Origin: Chitinasiproducens palmae
GTDB taxonomy: Bacteria > Pseudomonadota > Gammaproteobacteria > Burkholderiales > Burkholderiaceae
DNA: 64,000 nt
Direction: 5' to 3'
NCBI RefSeq assembly: GCF_900095735.1
Contig: NZ_FNLO01000017.1
Span: 41,944 to 105,943, forward strand
Positions 1 to 9,425 of this stretch are shown piece after piece (within the stretch, counting starts at the first letter, position 1; the number at the start of each line of letters is the position of its first letter). The position numbers and the translations under genes were made by a program. The notes beneath the pieces are model-generated. The model was given only the letters and a program-made list of their open reading frames with translations, was not told the origin of the DNA and did no database searches.

Positions 1-836
1 AGGTGGCGCTTGGCGCGCAAGACCTGATTGAGCTCGCGAATCACATGGACCGGCAACCGTACGGTGCGCGCCTGGTTCATGATCGCGCGTTCGACGCTCT
101 GCCTGATCCACCAGGTTGCGTACGTCGAGAAGCGAAACCCGCGCTCGGGCTCGAACTTCTCGATCGCATGCATCAGACCGAGGTTGCCTTCCGCGATCAC
201 GTCGAGCAGCGGCAGACCCCGATTCGTATAGCCTTTTGCAATGCTGACCACGAGGCGCAGATTGCGCTCGATCATCACCTGGCGCGAGTCGAAATTGCCC
301 TGCTTGGCCAGCGTCGCGTGGTGCTGCTCTTCTTCGGGAGTCAGCAGCGGTTTGACGCTGATGCTGTTCAGGTAATGCTGAACCGTGTCGGCCGTCAGTT
401 CCGACTGCAGCAGCGCCCGATACTCGACCGGGTCGTTGCCTTCGGTGCCGCGTTTGGCCGTTTCCCCGCTGCCGGCCGACGCCGCGCCGTCCGAGCCGTC
501 CGAGCCGCCCGAGCCGTCCGAGCCGTCCGAGCCGTCGACCTCGTCGACCGTATGCGCGTCGTCGCTGCTCGTGGTCTCGCCGCCGTCGAGCGCCAGCGCG
601 TCGTGCCGCGCCTTCGCTGCGTCGTGCCGCGCCTTCGCTGCGTCGCGCCCATCGTTCGTCCCGCCGCCCTTCGTCGCCTTCGGCCGAACGGCGTCAGGCG
701 AAGCGGCGGCGCCGGGCGCCGGCTCGGCACCATCGCCGCCGGTCGAGCGGCGACGCACGTCAACACGCGCCGCGACCGCCGACGAATCGGTCGGTGCCTG
801 GGCGGACAGGTTCGGCGCGCGCTTCGGTTTTTGCAT
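1..836 (-). CDS. rpoS: RNA polymerase sigma factor RpoS (partial, C-terminus outside window)
   Basis: Stationary-phase and general-stress sigma factor. The first 278 residues are visible, beginning [10 protein letters not shown]; the 3' end lies beyond the left edge. Residues 1 to about 140 form a low-complexity acidic and Ala/Gly/Ser tail with two tandem-repeat blocks. Sigma-70 region 1.2 follows (near [17 protein letters not shown]), then region 2 from about residue 185, including [20 protein letters not shown] and the core-binding and -10 recognition stretch [18 protein letters not shown]. Region 3 starts with [11 protein letters not shown] at the edge; region 4 is not in the window. It sits downstream of nlpD on the same strand with a 36-bp gap, the classic nlpD-rpoS order, in which rpoS promoters commonly lie inside nlpD (family knowledge). 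The disordered tail is longer than in enteric RpoS. Identity is secure; the exact start is likely but not proven. Confidence 0.96.
   Translation of the reverse strand, partial: MQKPKRAPNLSAQAPTDSSAVAARVDVRRRSTGGDGAEPAPGAAASPDAVRPKATKGGGTNDGRDAAKARHDAAKARHDALALDGGETTSSDDAHTVDEVDGSDGSDGSGGSDGSDGAASAGSGETAKRGTEGNDPVEYRALLQSELTADTVQHYLNSISVKPLLTPEEEQHHATLAKQGNFDSRQVMIERNLRLVVSIAKGYTNRGLPLLDVIAEGNLGLMHAIEKFEPERGFRFSTYATWWIRQSVERAIMNQARTVRLPVHVIRELNQVLRAKRH
487..540 (-). repeat. 9-bp repeat coding Gly/Ser/Asp tail of RpoS
   Basis: Nearly perfect tandem copies of the plus-strand unit gccgtccga, with one copy reading gccgcccga. On the coding strand they give a run of Gly-Ser-Asp triplets, [16 protein letters not shown], in the disordered N-terminal tail of RpoS. 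The unit is a multiple of three, so copy-number change would lengthen or shorten the tail without a frameshift. Confidence 0.85.
601..642 (-). repeat. 21-bp tandem duplication inside rpoS
   Basis: Two perfect 21-bp copies (601-621 and 622-642) encode a duplicated seven-residue unit, AKARHDA, in the RpoS N-terminal tail. The reading frame is kept. It lies about 60 bp from the 9-bp block in the same gene. Confidence 0.85.
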
Positions 837-872
837 GGCCGTGGCTCGTCTCCGGCCCGCGTGAGCGAGCCT

Positions 873-1772
873 TTATTGCGGCGGCAGGTAACTCAGGGGG
901 TCCACCGGCTTGGTTTGCTTCCGAACTTCGAAATGCAATTTGACGCGATCGGTTCCGCTGCTGCCCATCTCGGCAATCTTCTGCCCGCGGGTCACTGCGT
1001 CGCCTTCCTTGACCAGCAAGGTCTGGTTGTGCGCATAGGCGGTAAGGAGCGTGTCGTTATGCTTGATGATAATCAGATTGCCATAACCGCGCAGGCCGCT
1101 GCCCGCGTACAGCACGCGCCCTTCCCCGGCCGCCAGCACCGGCTCGCCCGCCGTCCCGCCGATATCCACGCCCTTGTTCTTGCCACCGTCGAAGCGCGCC
1201 AGGATCGGGCCGCGCGCGGGCCACGACAGCGTCACCGGTCCAGTGCCCATCGGCGCACTGTTGGCGACGGCGGCGCCGGCGTCCGGCGGGTTGCTGGCAA
1301 GCGGCGGCGGCGTGCTGCCCGTGGCCCCGACGGGCGGCGGCGGCACGTAGGCCGGCGCTGCGCCGAGCGGCGCGCTCTGCACGCCCGAGCTCGCCAGCGG
1401 CGTGGTCGTCACGCCACCAGGAGCGCCGGCGGCGCCCGGGGGCGCCACGCGCAGCAATTGGCCGACTTCGATTGCATTCGGGTTGGTCAGATTGTTCCAA
1501 CCCGCGATGTCGCGATAGTTCTGTCCGTTTTCCAACGCGATGCGGTACAGCGTATCGCCCGGCTTCACGCGATAGAAGCCGGCTGGCGCCGGCCCCGTCG
1601 CCTGCTGTGTCGCGAGGTCGCCGGTCCCGCCTGCGCCGCCGGAGCGATCGACGACAGGTGCGCCATCCATTCGAGACGCGCACGCAGTCAGGACTGCGAC
1701 GGCAAGCACGCAGGCCACGCCGTGCAGCCTCGGCCCACCCTTCGTCCTGCTGTTTCTCGTCAACGTACTCAT
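873..1772 (-). CDS. nlpD: NlpD-like LysM/M23 lipoprotein, amidase activator
   Basis: Outer-membrane lipoprotein that in related bacteria activates an N-acetylmuramoyl-L-alanine amidase during septum splitting. The 299-residue protein has a basic N-terminus, a hydrophobic segment and a lipobox-like LTAC with Cys31. A LysM domain at about residues 67-110 (YRVKPGDTLYRIA) is followed by a Pro/Ala/Gly linker. The C-terminal M23 (LytM) fold covers about 189-295. The usual zinc-binding motif HxxxD is degenerate (NKGVDI) and the final HLHFE reads KLHFE, so it is expected to be a non-catalytic regulator, as for E. coli NlpD. I placed the start at MSTLTRNS, six bases after the pcm stop, because it gives a proper lipoprotein signal. 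Confidence 0.93.
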   Translation of the reverse strand: MSTLTRNSRTKGGPRLHGVACVLAVAVLTACASRMDGAPVVDRSGGAGGTGDLATQQATGPAPAGFYRVKPGDTLYRIALENGQNYRDIAGWNNLTNPNAIEVGQLLRVAPPGAAGAPGGVTTTPLASSGVQSAPLGAAPAYVPPPPVGATGSTPPPLASNPPDAGAAVANSAPMGTGPVTLSWPARGPILARFDGGKNKGVDIGGTAGEPVLAAGEGRVLYAGSGLRGYGNLIIIKHNDTLLTAYAHNQTLLVKEGDAVTRGQKIAEMGSSGTDRVKLHFEVRKQTKPVDPLSYLPPQ

Positions 1773-1777
1773 CGGTA

Positions 1778-2629
1778 TCAGCTCACTCCGAATTTCATGG
1801 GAACAAAATTGACGGGGTCGAGCAGCGTCTCGCGCCAATGCGCGGCGGACGTCTTCTCGACCAGGATCAAATGCTGCACGTGTTCGCCGACCGGCGCGAC
1901 CAGTCGTCCGCCGACGGCCAACTGCTCGATCAACGCGGTCGGCACGTCAAGCGCCGCAGCGGCGATCACGATCGCGTCGAATGGCGCCGCAATCGGCAGA
2001 CCGAGATGACCATCGCCGTAGTGCAGGCGGATGTTGACGCGTCGCAGCGGGCGCAGGTTGCGCTTCGCACGCTCGTGCAGCCACTTCAGGCGCTCGACCG
2101 AATAGACGTCGTCGGCGAGATGGCTCAGCACCGCCGCCTGGTAACCGCAGCCAGTGCCGATTTCGAGCGCACGCCCGATGCGCCGGCCGCCCGACGCCAG
2201 CGCCAGCATCCGCGCCACCACCGACGGCTTGGAAATCGTTTGTTGCTGACCAATCGGCAATGCGGCGTCCTCGTAGGCCTGGGCGCCGAGCGCGGAGTCG
2301 ACGAAGCCGTGACGCGGCACCGCGCGCAACGCGTCGAGCACCAGCTCGTCCCTGATCCCGGCCGTCCGCAAACGTTCGACCATGCGGTTCATCAGGCCCT
2401 CGTGGGCCGCGCCTGCCCCGTTGGCGGCGCCCGCCCCGCCCAGCGGCTGCGGCCGGCTGGCCAGCCCGACCGCAGCCGCGCGGGCGACGGACTCGGCCGC
2501 CCTGACCACCGACGCGGGTGCCGCCGAACGCAGCGGCTGCGGGCGACGGGCGGCCGCACCCGGGGCCGTGCCCTTGGTCATCACATCCGACAGGGCGAGA
2601 GGGAATCGCTTGCCGCGCGGTTGCGTCAT
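1778..2629 (-). CDS. pcm: Protein-L-isoaspartate O-methyltransferase
   Basis: Repairs isoaspartyl residues in ageing proteins by SAM-dependent methylation, in the cytoplasm. The 283-residue protein has an N-terminal extension of about 75 Ala/Arg/Pro-rich residues absent from the 208-residue E. coli enzyme, then the PCMT fold. Visible motifs are the [12 protein letters not shown] substrate region, the SAM-binding motif [15 protein letters not shown] and [13 protein letters not shown]. The start at MTQPRGKRF overlaps the surE stop as ATGA, indicating translational coupling. The surE-pcm-nlpD-rpoS order is the conserved stress-survival cluster. The open frame continues upstream into surE but that part is antifamily sequence. 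Confidence 0.95.
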   Translation of the reverse strand: MTQPRGKRFPLALSDVMTKGTAPGAAARRPQPLRSAAPASVVRAAESVARAAAVGLASRPQPLGGAGAANGAGAAHEGLMNRMVERLRTAGIRDELVLDALRAVPRHGFVDSALGAQAYEDAALPIGQQQTISKPSVVARMLALASGGRRIGRALEIGTGCGYQAAVLSHLADDVYSVERLKWLHERAKRNLRPLRRVNIRLHYGDGHLGLPIAAPFDAIVIAAAALDVPTALIEQLAVGGRLVAPVGEHVQHLILVEKTSAAHWRETLLDPVNFVPMKFGVS

Positions 2630-3372
2630 GACATCGCCGCCCATTCGCCCAGCGCGCCGAGCTGGCGCTGGTGCGTGAGATCGAGTTGCAATGGCGTCAG
2701 CGACACGAAGCCGTTTGCCACCGCATGGAAGTCCGTGCCCTCCGTCGCATCGCGGACTTCGCCGCAGGCACCGATCCAGTAGATCGCCTGGCCGCGCGGG
2801 TCCTCGCCGCGGATCACCGGCTGCGACGGGTGCCGCTTGCCCAGACGCGTCACGCGCCACGGACCGATGGCCGGCGCGGGCAGCGATGGCACGTTCACAT
2901 TCAGGAGCATCGGTGCCGGCAGCGGTGCGCCGGCGTGGCGAGCCACGATATCGCGCGCCACGCCGGCGGCGGCATCGAGATGGGCCCAGCCGTGTTCGGC
3001 CAGCGAAATCGCAATCGACGGGATGCCAAACAGGAAACCTTCGGTGGCGGCCGCCACGGTACCCGAATACAGGGTGTCCTCACCCATGTTCGGGCCGTTG
3101 TTGATGCCCGACACGATCAGGTCGGGCCGCCAGTCGAGCAGGCTCGTCACGGCGACGTGGATGCAATCGGTCGGCGTGCCGTTGACATACAGGAAACCGT
3201 TGGCGGCAGTCCGCACCGAGAGCGGACGCGACAAGGTCAGCGAGTTCGACGAACCGCTGCAGTTCTGTTCGGGCGCGACCACGGCAATCTCGCCCAGTCC
3301 CTCCAGCGCTTCGCGAAGCGCTGTGAGTCCGGGCGCAAGATAACCGTCATCGTTGCTCAGAAGTATCCGCAT
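2626..3372 (-). CDS. surE: 5'/3'-nucleotidase SurE
   Basis: Metal-dependent nucleoside-monophosphate phosphatase (stationary-phase survival protein). The 248 residues match the family length. The N-terminus [15 protein letters not shown] contains the metal-binding Asp-Asp pair (residues 8-9). Further motifs are [24 protein letters not shown] and the metal-site region [20 protein letters not shown]. It heads the coupled surE-pcm pair (ATGA overlap). It lies 50 bp downstream of recR on the same strand. Confidence 0.97.
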   Translation of the reverse strand: MRILLSNDDGYLAPGLTALREALEGLGEIAVVAPEQNCSGSSNSLTLSRPLSVRTAANGFLYVNGTPTDCIHVAVTSLLDWRPDLIVSGINNGPNMGEDTLYSGTVAAATEGFLFGIPSIAISLAEHGWAHLDAAAGVARDIVARHAGAPLPAPMLLNVNVPSLPAPAIGPWRVTRLGKRHPSQPVIRGEDPRGQAIYWIGACGEVRDATEGTDFHAVANGFVSLTPLQLDLTHQRQLGALGEWAAMS

Positions 3373-3422
3373 CAGCCGATTGTAACCGAGGTTCGCCCGC
3401 CGTCGCGTCGGCGGACAGGCGT

Positions 3423-4025
3423 TCAGACCGTGCGTCGATCGACCATCGCGCGCGCGATGGTGCCCACGTCGACGTACTCCAGCTCGCCGCCCATCGGCAC
3501 GCCGCGCGCGAGACGGCTGACCGACAGGCCGCGCGCCTTGAGCATCTGCGCCAGATAGTGCGCGGTGGCCTCGCCTTCGTTGGTGAAGTTGGTCGCGAGC
3601 ACCACCTCCTTCACCACGCCGTCTTCCGCCCGACGAATCAGGCGGTCGAAATGGACGTCGTTCGGTCCGATCCCGTCCAGTGGACTCAGGCGTCCCATCA
3701 GCACGAAATACAGCCCGCGGAAGGTCAACGTCTGTTCGAGCATCGCCTGGTCGGCGGGTGTCTCGACGACGCACAATACGCTGGCGTCGCGCGTGTCGTC
3801 CGAACACAGCTCGCAGATCGTCGCTTCGGTGAAGGTGTTGCAGCGCTCGCAGTGGCGCAGGCCCTGGCTCGCGCCGAGCAGTGCCTCGCCCAGGCGCACC
3901 GCGCCGCTGCGGTCATGCTGCATCAGATGGTAGGCGATGCGCTGGGCGGATTTCGGACCGACGCCAGGCAGCGCGCGCAGCGCCTCGATCAAGGCACTCA
4001 GGGATGAAGGCGGCTTGGTCGCCAT
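3423..4025 (-). CDS. recR: Recombination mediator protein RecR
   Basis: Component of RecFOR that loads RecA onto gapped DNA. The 200-residue protein shows the helix-hairpin-helix [19 protein letters not shown], the four-Cys zinc finger ([16 protein letters not shown]) and a Toprim domain ([14 protein letters not shown]). The ATG at 4025 has GGAG nine bases upstream; a TTG 15 bases further out is less likely. It normally follows dnaX-ybaB closely; here about 690 bp of repeat-rich non-coding DNA separates it from ybaB. Confidence 0.96.
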   Translation of the reverse strand: MATKPPSSLSALIEALRALPGVGPKSAQRIAYHLMQHDRSGAVRLGEALLGASQGLRHCERCNTFTEATICELCSDDTRDASVLCVVETPADQAMLEQTLTFRGLYFVLMGRLSPLDGIGPNDVHFDRLIRRAEDGVVKEVVLATNFTNEGEATAHYLAQMLKARGLSVSRLARGVPMGGELEYVDVGTIARAMVDRRTV

Positions 4026-4207
4026 CGTGCGAGGCTCCAAAAGATTCCCTAATGAAAACAGGACCCGAAAACAGGACCCGAAAGCGAGACCGGAAAGCGA
4101 GACCCGCCGGCAGGACCGTCGAGTCGACGGGCGACCTGGCGCGACGGCGACCGTGACACGCGATCGAACGGGCGCGCGGGCGACACGTCGGCGTCCGATC
4201 CCGCAGC

Positions 4208-4275
4208 CAACGATGCGGCCAACGATGCGGCCGATGACACGGCCAAGGACGCGCCCAAAGACGCGGCCGATGTGG
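4208..4275. repeat. Degenerate 12-bp tandem array
   Basis: About six units related to caacgatgcggc: the first two copies are identical, later ones carry substitutions (cgatgacacggc, caaggacgcgcc, caaagacgcggc). It lies in the ybaB-recR spacer. Confidence 0.75.
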
Positions 4276-4507
4276 CAGCCCGCCTCGCCGGCTCGGCCCG
4301 CCAGAACGATCGGAGCACGGTCCCGCAGTGGCCCACCGCGCCCACTGTGCTTCTGCTATGTCTTGCCACAAGCGCACGGCCGACTCGCGTTGCACTAGCC
4401 AGCGCGGGAGCGCGCGTTTCCAGCACCGCTACCGCCTGGAACCGACTGGCCGGCCGCTTCGAACCCGCTGGCAAGCCGCCCACACCAAGCCACGAACATA
4501 GCGCCAC

Positions 4508-4577
4508 GAACACCGAACCGTGAACACCGAACCGTGAGCACCGCACCGGGAGCACCGAACCGGAAACATCGACCCGG
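4508..4577. repeat. 14-bp tandem array, five copies
   Basis: Units of gaacaccgaaccgt: two identical copies, then gagcaccgcaccgg, gagcaccgaaccgg and a more diverged fifth. Because 14 is not a multiple of three, it cannot hold a reading frame on copy-number change, which fits its non-coding position. Confidence 0.8.
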
Positions 4578-4715
4578 AACCATGGAAGCGGAAGCTTCGA
4601 GCCGCGAACGTCGCATCGACGCGGATGACCTATGCGCGCCGCCGACCGTGCGTCGAATCCGGCACCGCGGCGGCCTGCCCCGATCCGGAGCTGAGGCGCA
4701 CCGCGCTACGCTTCC

Positions 4716-5042
4716 TCAGAACGGCATCTTGAAGCCCGGCGGCACCGGCAGGCCGCTGGTAACGCCGCCCATCTTCTCTTGCGTGACGGCTTCCGCCTTG
4801 CGCGCCGCGTCGTTCAAGGCTGCTGCGATCAAGTCCTCGAGCATTTCCTTGTCGTCGGCGAACAGGCTGTCGTCGATGAAGACCCGGCGCACCTCGTTCT
4901 TGCAGGTCATCGTGATGCGACACAGGCCGCCACCGGCCTCGCCCGTCACCTCGATGTGCTGCAAGGCGTCCTGCGCCTGCTTCATCTTGTCCTGCATCTG
5001 CTGGACCTGCTTCATCAGGCCGCCGAGTTGTCCTTTCATCAT
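4716..5042 (-). CDS. ybaB: YbaB/EbfC nucleoid-associated protein
   Basis: Small DNA-binding protein of the YbaB/EbfC family, usually encoded between dnaX and recR. It has 108 residues. The N-terminal Met/Gln-rich amphipathic helix ([18 protein letters not shown]) and central beta region ([20 protein letters not shown], then IDDSLF) are typical. The C-terminus is Pro-rich ([10 protein letters not shown]). A start one codon later (5039) is equally possible. It lies 86 bp downstream of dnaX and is probably cotranscribed with it. Confidence 0.93.
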   Translation of the reverse strand: MMKGQLGGLMKQVQQMQDKMKQAQDALQHIEVTGEAGGGLCRITMTCKNEVRRVFIDDSLFADDKEMLEDLIAAALNDAARKAEAVTQEKMGGVTSGLPVPPGFKMPF

Positions 5043-5128
5043 CGCCTTGGCTCCAAAATCAGTATTGTAAGGGGTGCGCAGGCCGCCGCCGCGGATTCGC
5101 GCGGCGGTGGCGGGTGTGACGTTGCCGG

Positions 5129-7879
5129 TCAGGGAACGATGGGTTTGACCGAGCCAGGCACGACACTGCCGTCGAAGTCGCGCAGCAGGGTTTGGACGAA
5201 CGGATCGTCGGCGATCAGCTTTTCCGCTTCAGCCTGCAGCGCGGCGCGGCGCGCGCGCTCGACCAGGGCGGCCGTATGCCGGGCGGGACCGACTTCGACC
5301 TCGACCGCGCAGGGCAGGCCAAGACGTTCGACCAACGCCTCGCTGACCTTGTCGACGTGTCCGCCCTTGCTCAATGTCGCAACCGGCACTGCGAGCACGA
5401 CGCGACCGGCGTCGCAGCGCGTCAGTTCGCTTTGCAACGCGAGCTGCTGCGCCAGGCCGCGCAGCGGCAGCGAAGCGGCCAACGCGGGCCAGTCCCCGTC
5501 CACCCCGAGCGGATCGAGAGACACGACAGGTCCATCGTACGGTACGTCGATGACGGCATCGGGCGCGATGCGTGCCGTTGGCGGCGCCGCTGGCGAGCCT
5601 CGGGTGGCGACCGCCACTGCGTTCATCGCGTTGTCGCCGGCCGACGGCCGTCGCGCCTGCGCCGGCGTCGCAAGCGGCCCTGCCTTTGCAGCGGGGGTGT
5701 CGTCCCCAAAGGCGTCGAACGGCAGGTCTTCCCACGGCGGTATGTCGCCCGCCGCCTCGGCGAACGCATGATTGGCCGTCAGTTCGTCGGAGACCGAGGC
5801 GGCCACCGGCGCAACCCGCGCCACCGTGCGGGACGCGGGCGCCGCCTCTGGCGTACCGGCGCGCGCAGCGGCCCCGACAGCCGCGTTCGGCGCCGGCTCG
5901 CGCGGTGCGCGTGCGACGGCACTGGCCGAGGCTGAGCGTCCGCCTGAAGGGTGAGCAGACGACGCCAAGGATGGCGCGGCAGGTGCGGCAGGTGCGGCAG
6001 GTGCGGCAGGTGCGGCAGCATGCGACGACGGCTTCAGGCCACGCAGGGCGTCGAGCATCTGTCGGGCTGGCGAGCGCTCGCCCGCGGTCGCTCCGCTGCC
6101 CGTGGTGTCGGCCATGTCGGCGGACGGCGCACTGGCCGACGGCGCCGGCCGAAGCAGGCTCGGGCGCTCGGGCGGCGTCGGTGTGGCGATTGCCGTATTC
6201 GCATCCAGTTCGGACCCGCCGTCGGACGACAAGCCGGGTTGTTGGGTCGGAGTCGGAGTCGGGGTCCAAGTCGGGGTCGGCGTCGAGGCCGGCTGCGCCG
6301 CCTGTCTTGCGTCGGCCCCGCGTTCCACCTCCGCCTCGCCGCGATGCGCTGCGCCGTGACCATCCCCGCTCGGCGGGGCCAGCGACGCCGCCGGTAGGCC
6401 GATGTCGTCGGTATCCGCCCAGGCTTCGTCGTCGGACAGGGCCTGTGGCGCGGCCTCTTCGGCACGGACGCGGGCCACCCCGGCGAATGCCTTCGAGGGT
6501 GCCGCGTCACCCTTTGCCGCTGTTGCCGCTGTTGCCGCTGTTGCCGCTGTTGCCGCCGGCGACGCTGACGCCGGTGAAGTCGGCGTTGACGAGGAGACCG
6601 ATGACGCAGTAGGCGATAACGCGGCCGGCGTGGCGGCGTGCGCCGCCGCAGTCGCCCCCGCAATCCTCCCATTAGTCGCCCCGTCAGTCGCCCCGTCAGT
6701 CGCCCGGTCAGTCGCCCGATCGGTCGCCCCAAGGCCGAGGCCGGGCAACGCGGCGCGCGCGCGCGGCGGCACCGGCGCGCCGCCCGTGACATCGCTGCCG
6801 GGCGCGAACGCAAGCATGCGCAGCAATGTCATCGTGAAGCCAGCGTATTCATCGGGTGCCAAGGGCAACTCGCTGCGCCCGAGCGTCGCAATCTGGTAGA
6901 ACAGTTGCACCTGTTCGGCTGGCCAGGTTGCCGCGAAGCGTTCGACTTCCGCAACGTCGACGGCGTCGGGCAGCAGCGACGCGGGCGCGAACTGCGCCCA
7001 GGCGATGCGGTGCAGCCATTGCGCCAGATCCTGCAGCGCGACGGAGAACGACAGGCTGCGGCCGGCCATTTCATCGGCGAGCGCCAGCAGACCCGGACCG
7101 TCGCCGGCCGCGAGAGCGTCGAGCAGGCGCACCAGATAGCCCTGGTCGAGGGTACCCAGCATGCCTCGCACCGCCTCCTCGCTGACGGTTCCTGCCGCAT
7201 AGGCAATCGCCTGGTCGGTCAGCGACAGCGCGTCCCGCATGCTGCCGTCGGCCGCGCGCGCCAGCAAGCGCAGCGCCGGCGTTTCGTAGGCGATCGATTC
7301 GGCGCCCAGCACCCGCTCAAGATGACCGACGATGTCGGCCGGCGGCATCTGCTTCAAATTGAACTGCAGGCAGCGCGACAGGACGGTGACCGGGATCTTC
7401 TGCGGGTCGGTGGTCGCCAGGATGAACTTGACGTAGGGCGGCGGCTCCTCCAGCGTCTTGAGCATGGCGTTGAACGCGTGATTGGTCAGCATGTGCACTT
7501 CGTCGATCATGTAGACCTTGAAGCGCGCATCGACCGGTGCGTAGACCGCTCGCTCCAGCAGCGCCGCCATCTCGTCGACACCACGATTCGACGCGGCGTC
7601 CATTTCAACGTAGTCGACGAAACGCCCGGCATCGATTTCACGGCACGCGCGGCACACGCCGCACGGCGTCGCGGTGATGCCGGTCTCGCAATTCAGCGCC
7701 TTGGCAAGAATTCGTGACAGGGTGGTCTTGCCGACGCCTCGCGTGCCCGTGAACAGATAGGCATGGTGCAGTCGCTGCTCGGAAAGCGCATGACTCAGCG
7801 CGCGCACCACGTGGTCCTGCCCGACGAGGGAGGAAAAATCGCGCGGCCGCCACTTCCGGGCCAACACCTGATAACTCAT
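5129..7879 (-). CDS. dnaX: DNA polymerase III subunit gamma/tau
   Basis: Clamp-loader ATPase of the replisome. The 916 residues far exceed the 643 of E. coli tau. The N-terminal AAA+ module starts [21 protein letters not shown] and has Walker [13 protein letters not shown], a four-Cys zinc module ([16 protein letters not shown]), DEVHML and SRC. Domain III extends to about residue 360. About 400 residues of Ala/Pro/Thr low-complexity linker with several tandem repeats follow, then a C-terminal tau domain from about 770. I saw no A-AAA-AAG-type slippery heptamer, so a programmed-frameshift gamma form is not evident. ybaB follows on the same strand; the 4.5S RNA gene lies 225 bp upstream. Confidence 0.95.
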   Translation of the reverse strand: MSYQVLARKWRPRDFSSLVGQDHVVRALSHALSEQRLHHAYLFTGTRGVGKTTLSRILAKALNCETGITATPCGVCRACREIDAGRFVDYVEMDAASNRGVDEMAALLERAVYAPVDARFKVYMIDEVHMLTNHAFNAMLKTLEEPPPYVKFILATTDPQKIPVTVLSRCLQFNLKQMPPADIVGHLERVLGAESIAYETPALRLLARAADGSMRDALSLTDQAIAYAAGTVSEEAVRGMLGTLDQGYLVRLLDALAAGDGPGLLALADEMAGRSLSFSVALQDLAQWLHRIAWAQFAPASLLPDAVDVAEVERFAATWPAEQVQLFYQIATLGRSELPLAPDEYAGFTMTLLRMLAFAPGSDVTGGAPVPPRARAALPGLGLGATDRATDRATDGATDGATNGRIAGATAAAHAATPAALSPTASSVSSSTPTSPASASPAATAATAATAATAAKGDAAPSKAFAGVARVRAEEAAPQALSDDEAWADTDDIGLPAASLAPPSGDGHGAAHRGEAEVERGADARQAAQPASTPTPTWTPTPTPTQQPGLSSDGGSELDANTAIATPTPPERPSLLRPAPSASAPSADMADTTGSGATAGERSPARQMLDALRGLKPSSHAAAPAAPAAPAAPAAPSLASSAHPSGGRSASASAVARAPREPAPNAAVGAAARAGTPEAAPASRTVARVAPVAASVSDELTANHAFAEAAGDIPPWEDLPFDAFGDDTPAAKAGPLATPAQARRPSAGDNAMNAVAVATRGSPAAPPTARIAPDAVIDVPYDGPVVSLDPLGVDGDWPALAASLPLRGLAQQLALQSELTRCDAGRVVLAVPVATLSKGGHVDKVSEALVERLGLPCAVEVEVGPARHTAALVERARRAALQAEAEKLIADDPFVQTLLRDFDGSVVPGSVKPIVP
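5976..6018 (-). repeat. 9-bp repeat in dnaX linker (Ala-Ala-Pro)
   Basis: Four to five copies of a 9-bp unit (plus strand gcaggtgcg) encode an (AAP)n run in the DnaX linker. In-frame unit length. Confidence 0.8.
6514..6558 (-). repeat. 9-bp repeat in dnaX linker (Ala-Ala-Thr)
   Basis: Four perfect copies of ttgccgctg plus a fifth with one change (ttgccgccg). They encode Ala-Ala-Thr triplets in the DnaX linker. Confidence 0.85.
6675..6730 (-). repeat. 12-bp repeat in dnaX linker (Ala-Thr-Asp-X)
   Basis: Units of gtcgccccgtca at 6675 and 6687, followed by gtcgcccggtca, gtcgcccgatcg and a partial copy. They encode ATDG/ATDR tetrapeptides in DnaX. In-frame unit length. Confidence 0.85.
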
Positions 7880-8104
7880 TGGGTCATTCCCGAGATTCGC
7901 CGGTCACCGTCGGATCGGCGCCCACTGTCGGCGCGGCATCGCGGCGCGTCCCCTGGATCCGACCTTTGGCCTGGCATCGCCGCACAGCGTCGGCGCTGCA
8001 TCCACGACGCTGCCCGCCCGTCGCAAAACCACGCGAATCGAGATGCCGGACACGACAGGATGGGAAACAGAGACAGCCACGTGGATCACGTCCGGCTGGT
8101 AGAA

Positions 8105-8204
8105 GTGACGAGCCTAACCCTCGGCACTGGTGGAAAACGGCTGTGGCTGCTTCGTTCCCGACCTGACCAGGTTGACCGCGCCGCCATGCGAGGAGGCCCG
8201 TCAC
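8105..8204 (-). ncRNA. ffs: 4.5S RNA (small bacterial signal recognition particle RNA)
   Basis: RNA scaffold of the SRP; it binds Ffh. On the minus strand the conserved core CCTGGTCAGGTC, GGGAACGAAGCAGCCAC is present, i.e. the Ffh-binding region with the GGAA-type tetraloop environment. The ends pair with each other (GTGACGGGCCT with AGGCTCGTCAC), which sets the 100-nt limits. A TAGAAT -10 element lies six bases upstream of the predicted 5' end. It sits upstream of dnaX as in many beta- and gammaproteobacteria. Confidence 0.93.
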
Positions 8205-8209
8205 TGAGA

Positions 8210-8215
8210 ATTCTA
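8210..8215 (-). promoter_or_regulatory. Candidate -10 element of the 4.5S RNA gene
   Basis: Minus-strand TAGAAT ends five bases before the first paired base of the 4.5S RNA, the right distance for transcription start. No good -35 hexamer was seen at 16-18 bp. Confidence 0.5.
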
Positions 8216-8246
8216 GCACGGCCAATGCCGCCTCGACCAGTCCCGT

Positions 8247-8933
8247 TCACTGCCCGGACGAGTCGCCGTCCAAACCGGTGCGCGCCCGCGGACTGGCAAG
8301 GCCAGCCGTCCCGGTGCCGACGCCGAACGAATCGACATGACGAAGGTGGTCGGCAAGCTGGACCAGGTTGGTGATGCCGAGCTTGCGGAACACATTGCGC
8401 TTGTGCGCGCTGACCGTCTTGTGACTGATGAACAGCGCCCTGGCGACCTCCTTGTTGCACCCGCCATCGACCAGCCGGCGCGCGACGGCCAGCTCCCGGT
8501 CGCTGAGCGCGGCCAGCCAATCGGACTCGCTTGCCAGGTGATAGCCCACCTCGTCCGGGAAAAACCGATAACCGGCGAGAATCGCCAGGCATCCCTGCCG
8601 GACCTGTCCCGGTTCGCAACACTTGTAGATGTAGCCGTGCGCGCCGGCGCTCATCGAACGTTTCAGCGGCAGCGCGCCCGTGTGCATCGACAGCACCAGG
8701 ACCTTGATCGGCCTCGCAAGCCGCCTGACACGTTTGATCAGTTCGTAGCCGTCGATGCCGGGCAGGTCGATGTCGATGATGACCAGGTCGGGATGCATGG
8801 TTTGTATCAATGCCCACCCTCTGCTGCCATCGTCCGCTTCGCCCACGATATTCAGGTCAGGATCGCCGTTCAGCGATGCCCGTACGCCCAGCCGAACGAA
8901 CGGATGATCGTCCACGATGATGATGCTAGCCAA
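8247..8933 (-). CDS. LuxR/NarL-family response regulator (orphan)
   Basis: DNA-binding response regulator of 228 residues. The receiver domain has the acidic pair Asp8-Asp9 (IIIVDDHPF), phospho-acceptor Asp54 in IIDIDLPGIDG, and conserved Lys in AGAHGYIYK. The C-terminal LuxR helix-turn-helix is LSDRELAVARRLVDGG, CNKEVARALFISHKTVSAHKRNVFRKLG. I chose a TTG start at 8933 because AAGGAGG stands five bases before it and the protein then begins exactly at the receiver strand; upstream codons have no family sequence. No histidine kinase is adjacent, so its partner and targets are unknown. A tandem array occupies the upstream region. Confidence 0.9.
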   Translation of the reverse strand: MASIIIVDDHPFVRLGVRASLNGDPDLNIVGEADDGSRGWALIQTMHPDLVIIDIDLPGIDGYELIKRVRRLARPIKVLVLSMHTGALPLKRSMSAGAHGYIYKCCEPGQVRQGCLAILAGYRFFPDEVGYHLASESDWLAALSDRELAVARRLVDGGCNKEVARALFISHKTVSAHKRNVFRKLGITNLVQLADHLRHVDSFGVGTGTAGLASPRARTGLDGDSSGQ

Positions 8934-9425
8934 CTCAACCTCCTTGCTGTCAGCCGCCAACCATGACGGCGGACGCGCCGCTGCGGCGGCGTGCCCCCCC
9001 GAAAGTATGCCAGCCATGCTACGCAGTCCCAAGTATCAGACCGTGCCCACCGCGATCCGCCGGTGGCACCAGGCGATGAAAGGAAGTGACGCGAGGAACT
9101 GCAATACCGCCCCCCAAGAAGCGACACGCGGCGGTGACATTCCTGCGTGACATTCCTGCGTGACATCCCAGGGTGACATTCCTGCGTGACATCCCAGGGT
9201 GACATGCGGCCGCAGGCCGGATCGTCTTCGCTCGTGCGGCGGGAACGGCGATCACCGGTGCCGCGGACGCGATCGCGCATGCAAGGCCGCCCCGCACCCG
9301 GTCCGGGCGGCACGCCTACGCCAGGCCAGGTGCGCGTTCCCGGCAACGTTGCTGGCGCCGGGCGACGACACTCGGATGTGGAGTTCCATTAACATGGGGG
9401 ACTGCTGTTTCGAACCGATCCTCGC
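8934..9425. other. 492-bp spacer between divergent regulator and hydrolase genes
   Basis: Holds the putative promoters of both divergent genes and a short tandem array (9133-9206). No coding sequence is supported. I saw no confident -35/-10 pair. Confidence 0.5.
9133..9206. repeat. Alternating 13- and 15-bp tandem array
   Basis: About five units beginning tgacatt or tgacatc: two variants, tgacattcctgcg and tgacatcccaggg, succeed each other. It lies between the response regulator and the hydrolase, nearer the middle of the spacer. Confidence 0.75.

Larger units (their letters stand above)
4026..4715. other. 690-bp gene-free, repeat-rich spacer between ybaB and recR
   Basis: No open frame in this gap has a family signature, and all look like composition artefacts. 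It carries a 12-bp degenerate array (about 4208-4275), a 14-bp array (4508-4577) and short duplicated words such as acaggacccgaaa near 4058-4082. I see no insertion-sequence ends. recR may therefore need its own promoter here, but no clear -35/-10 pair was recognised. Confidence 0.6.

Noticed and set aside
3..2009. 668-codon plus-strand open frame
   Set aside because: It lies antisense to rpoS and nlpD, is Arg/Ala-rich with no family motif, and comes from GC-rich third-position bias of the real genes.
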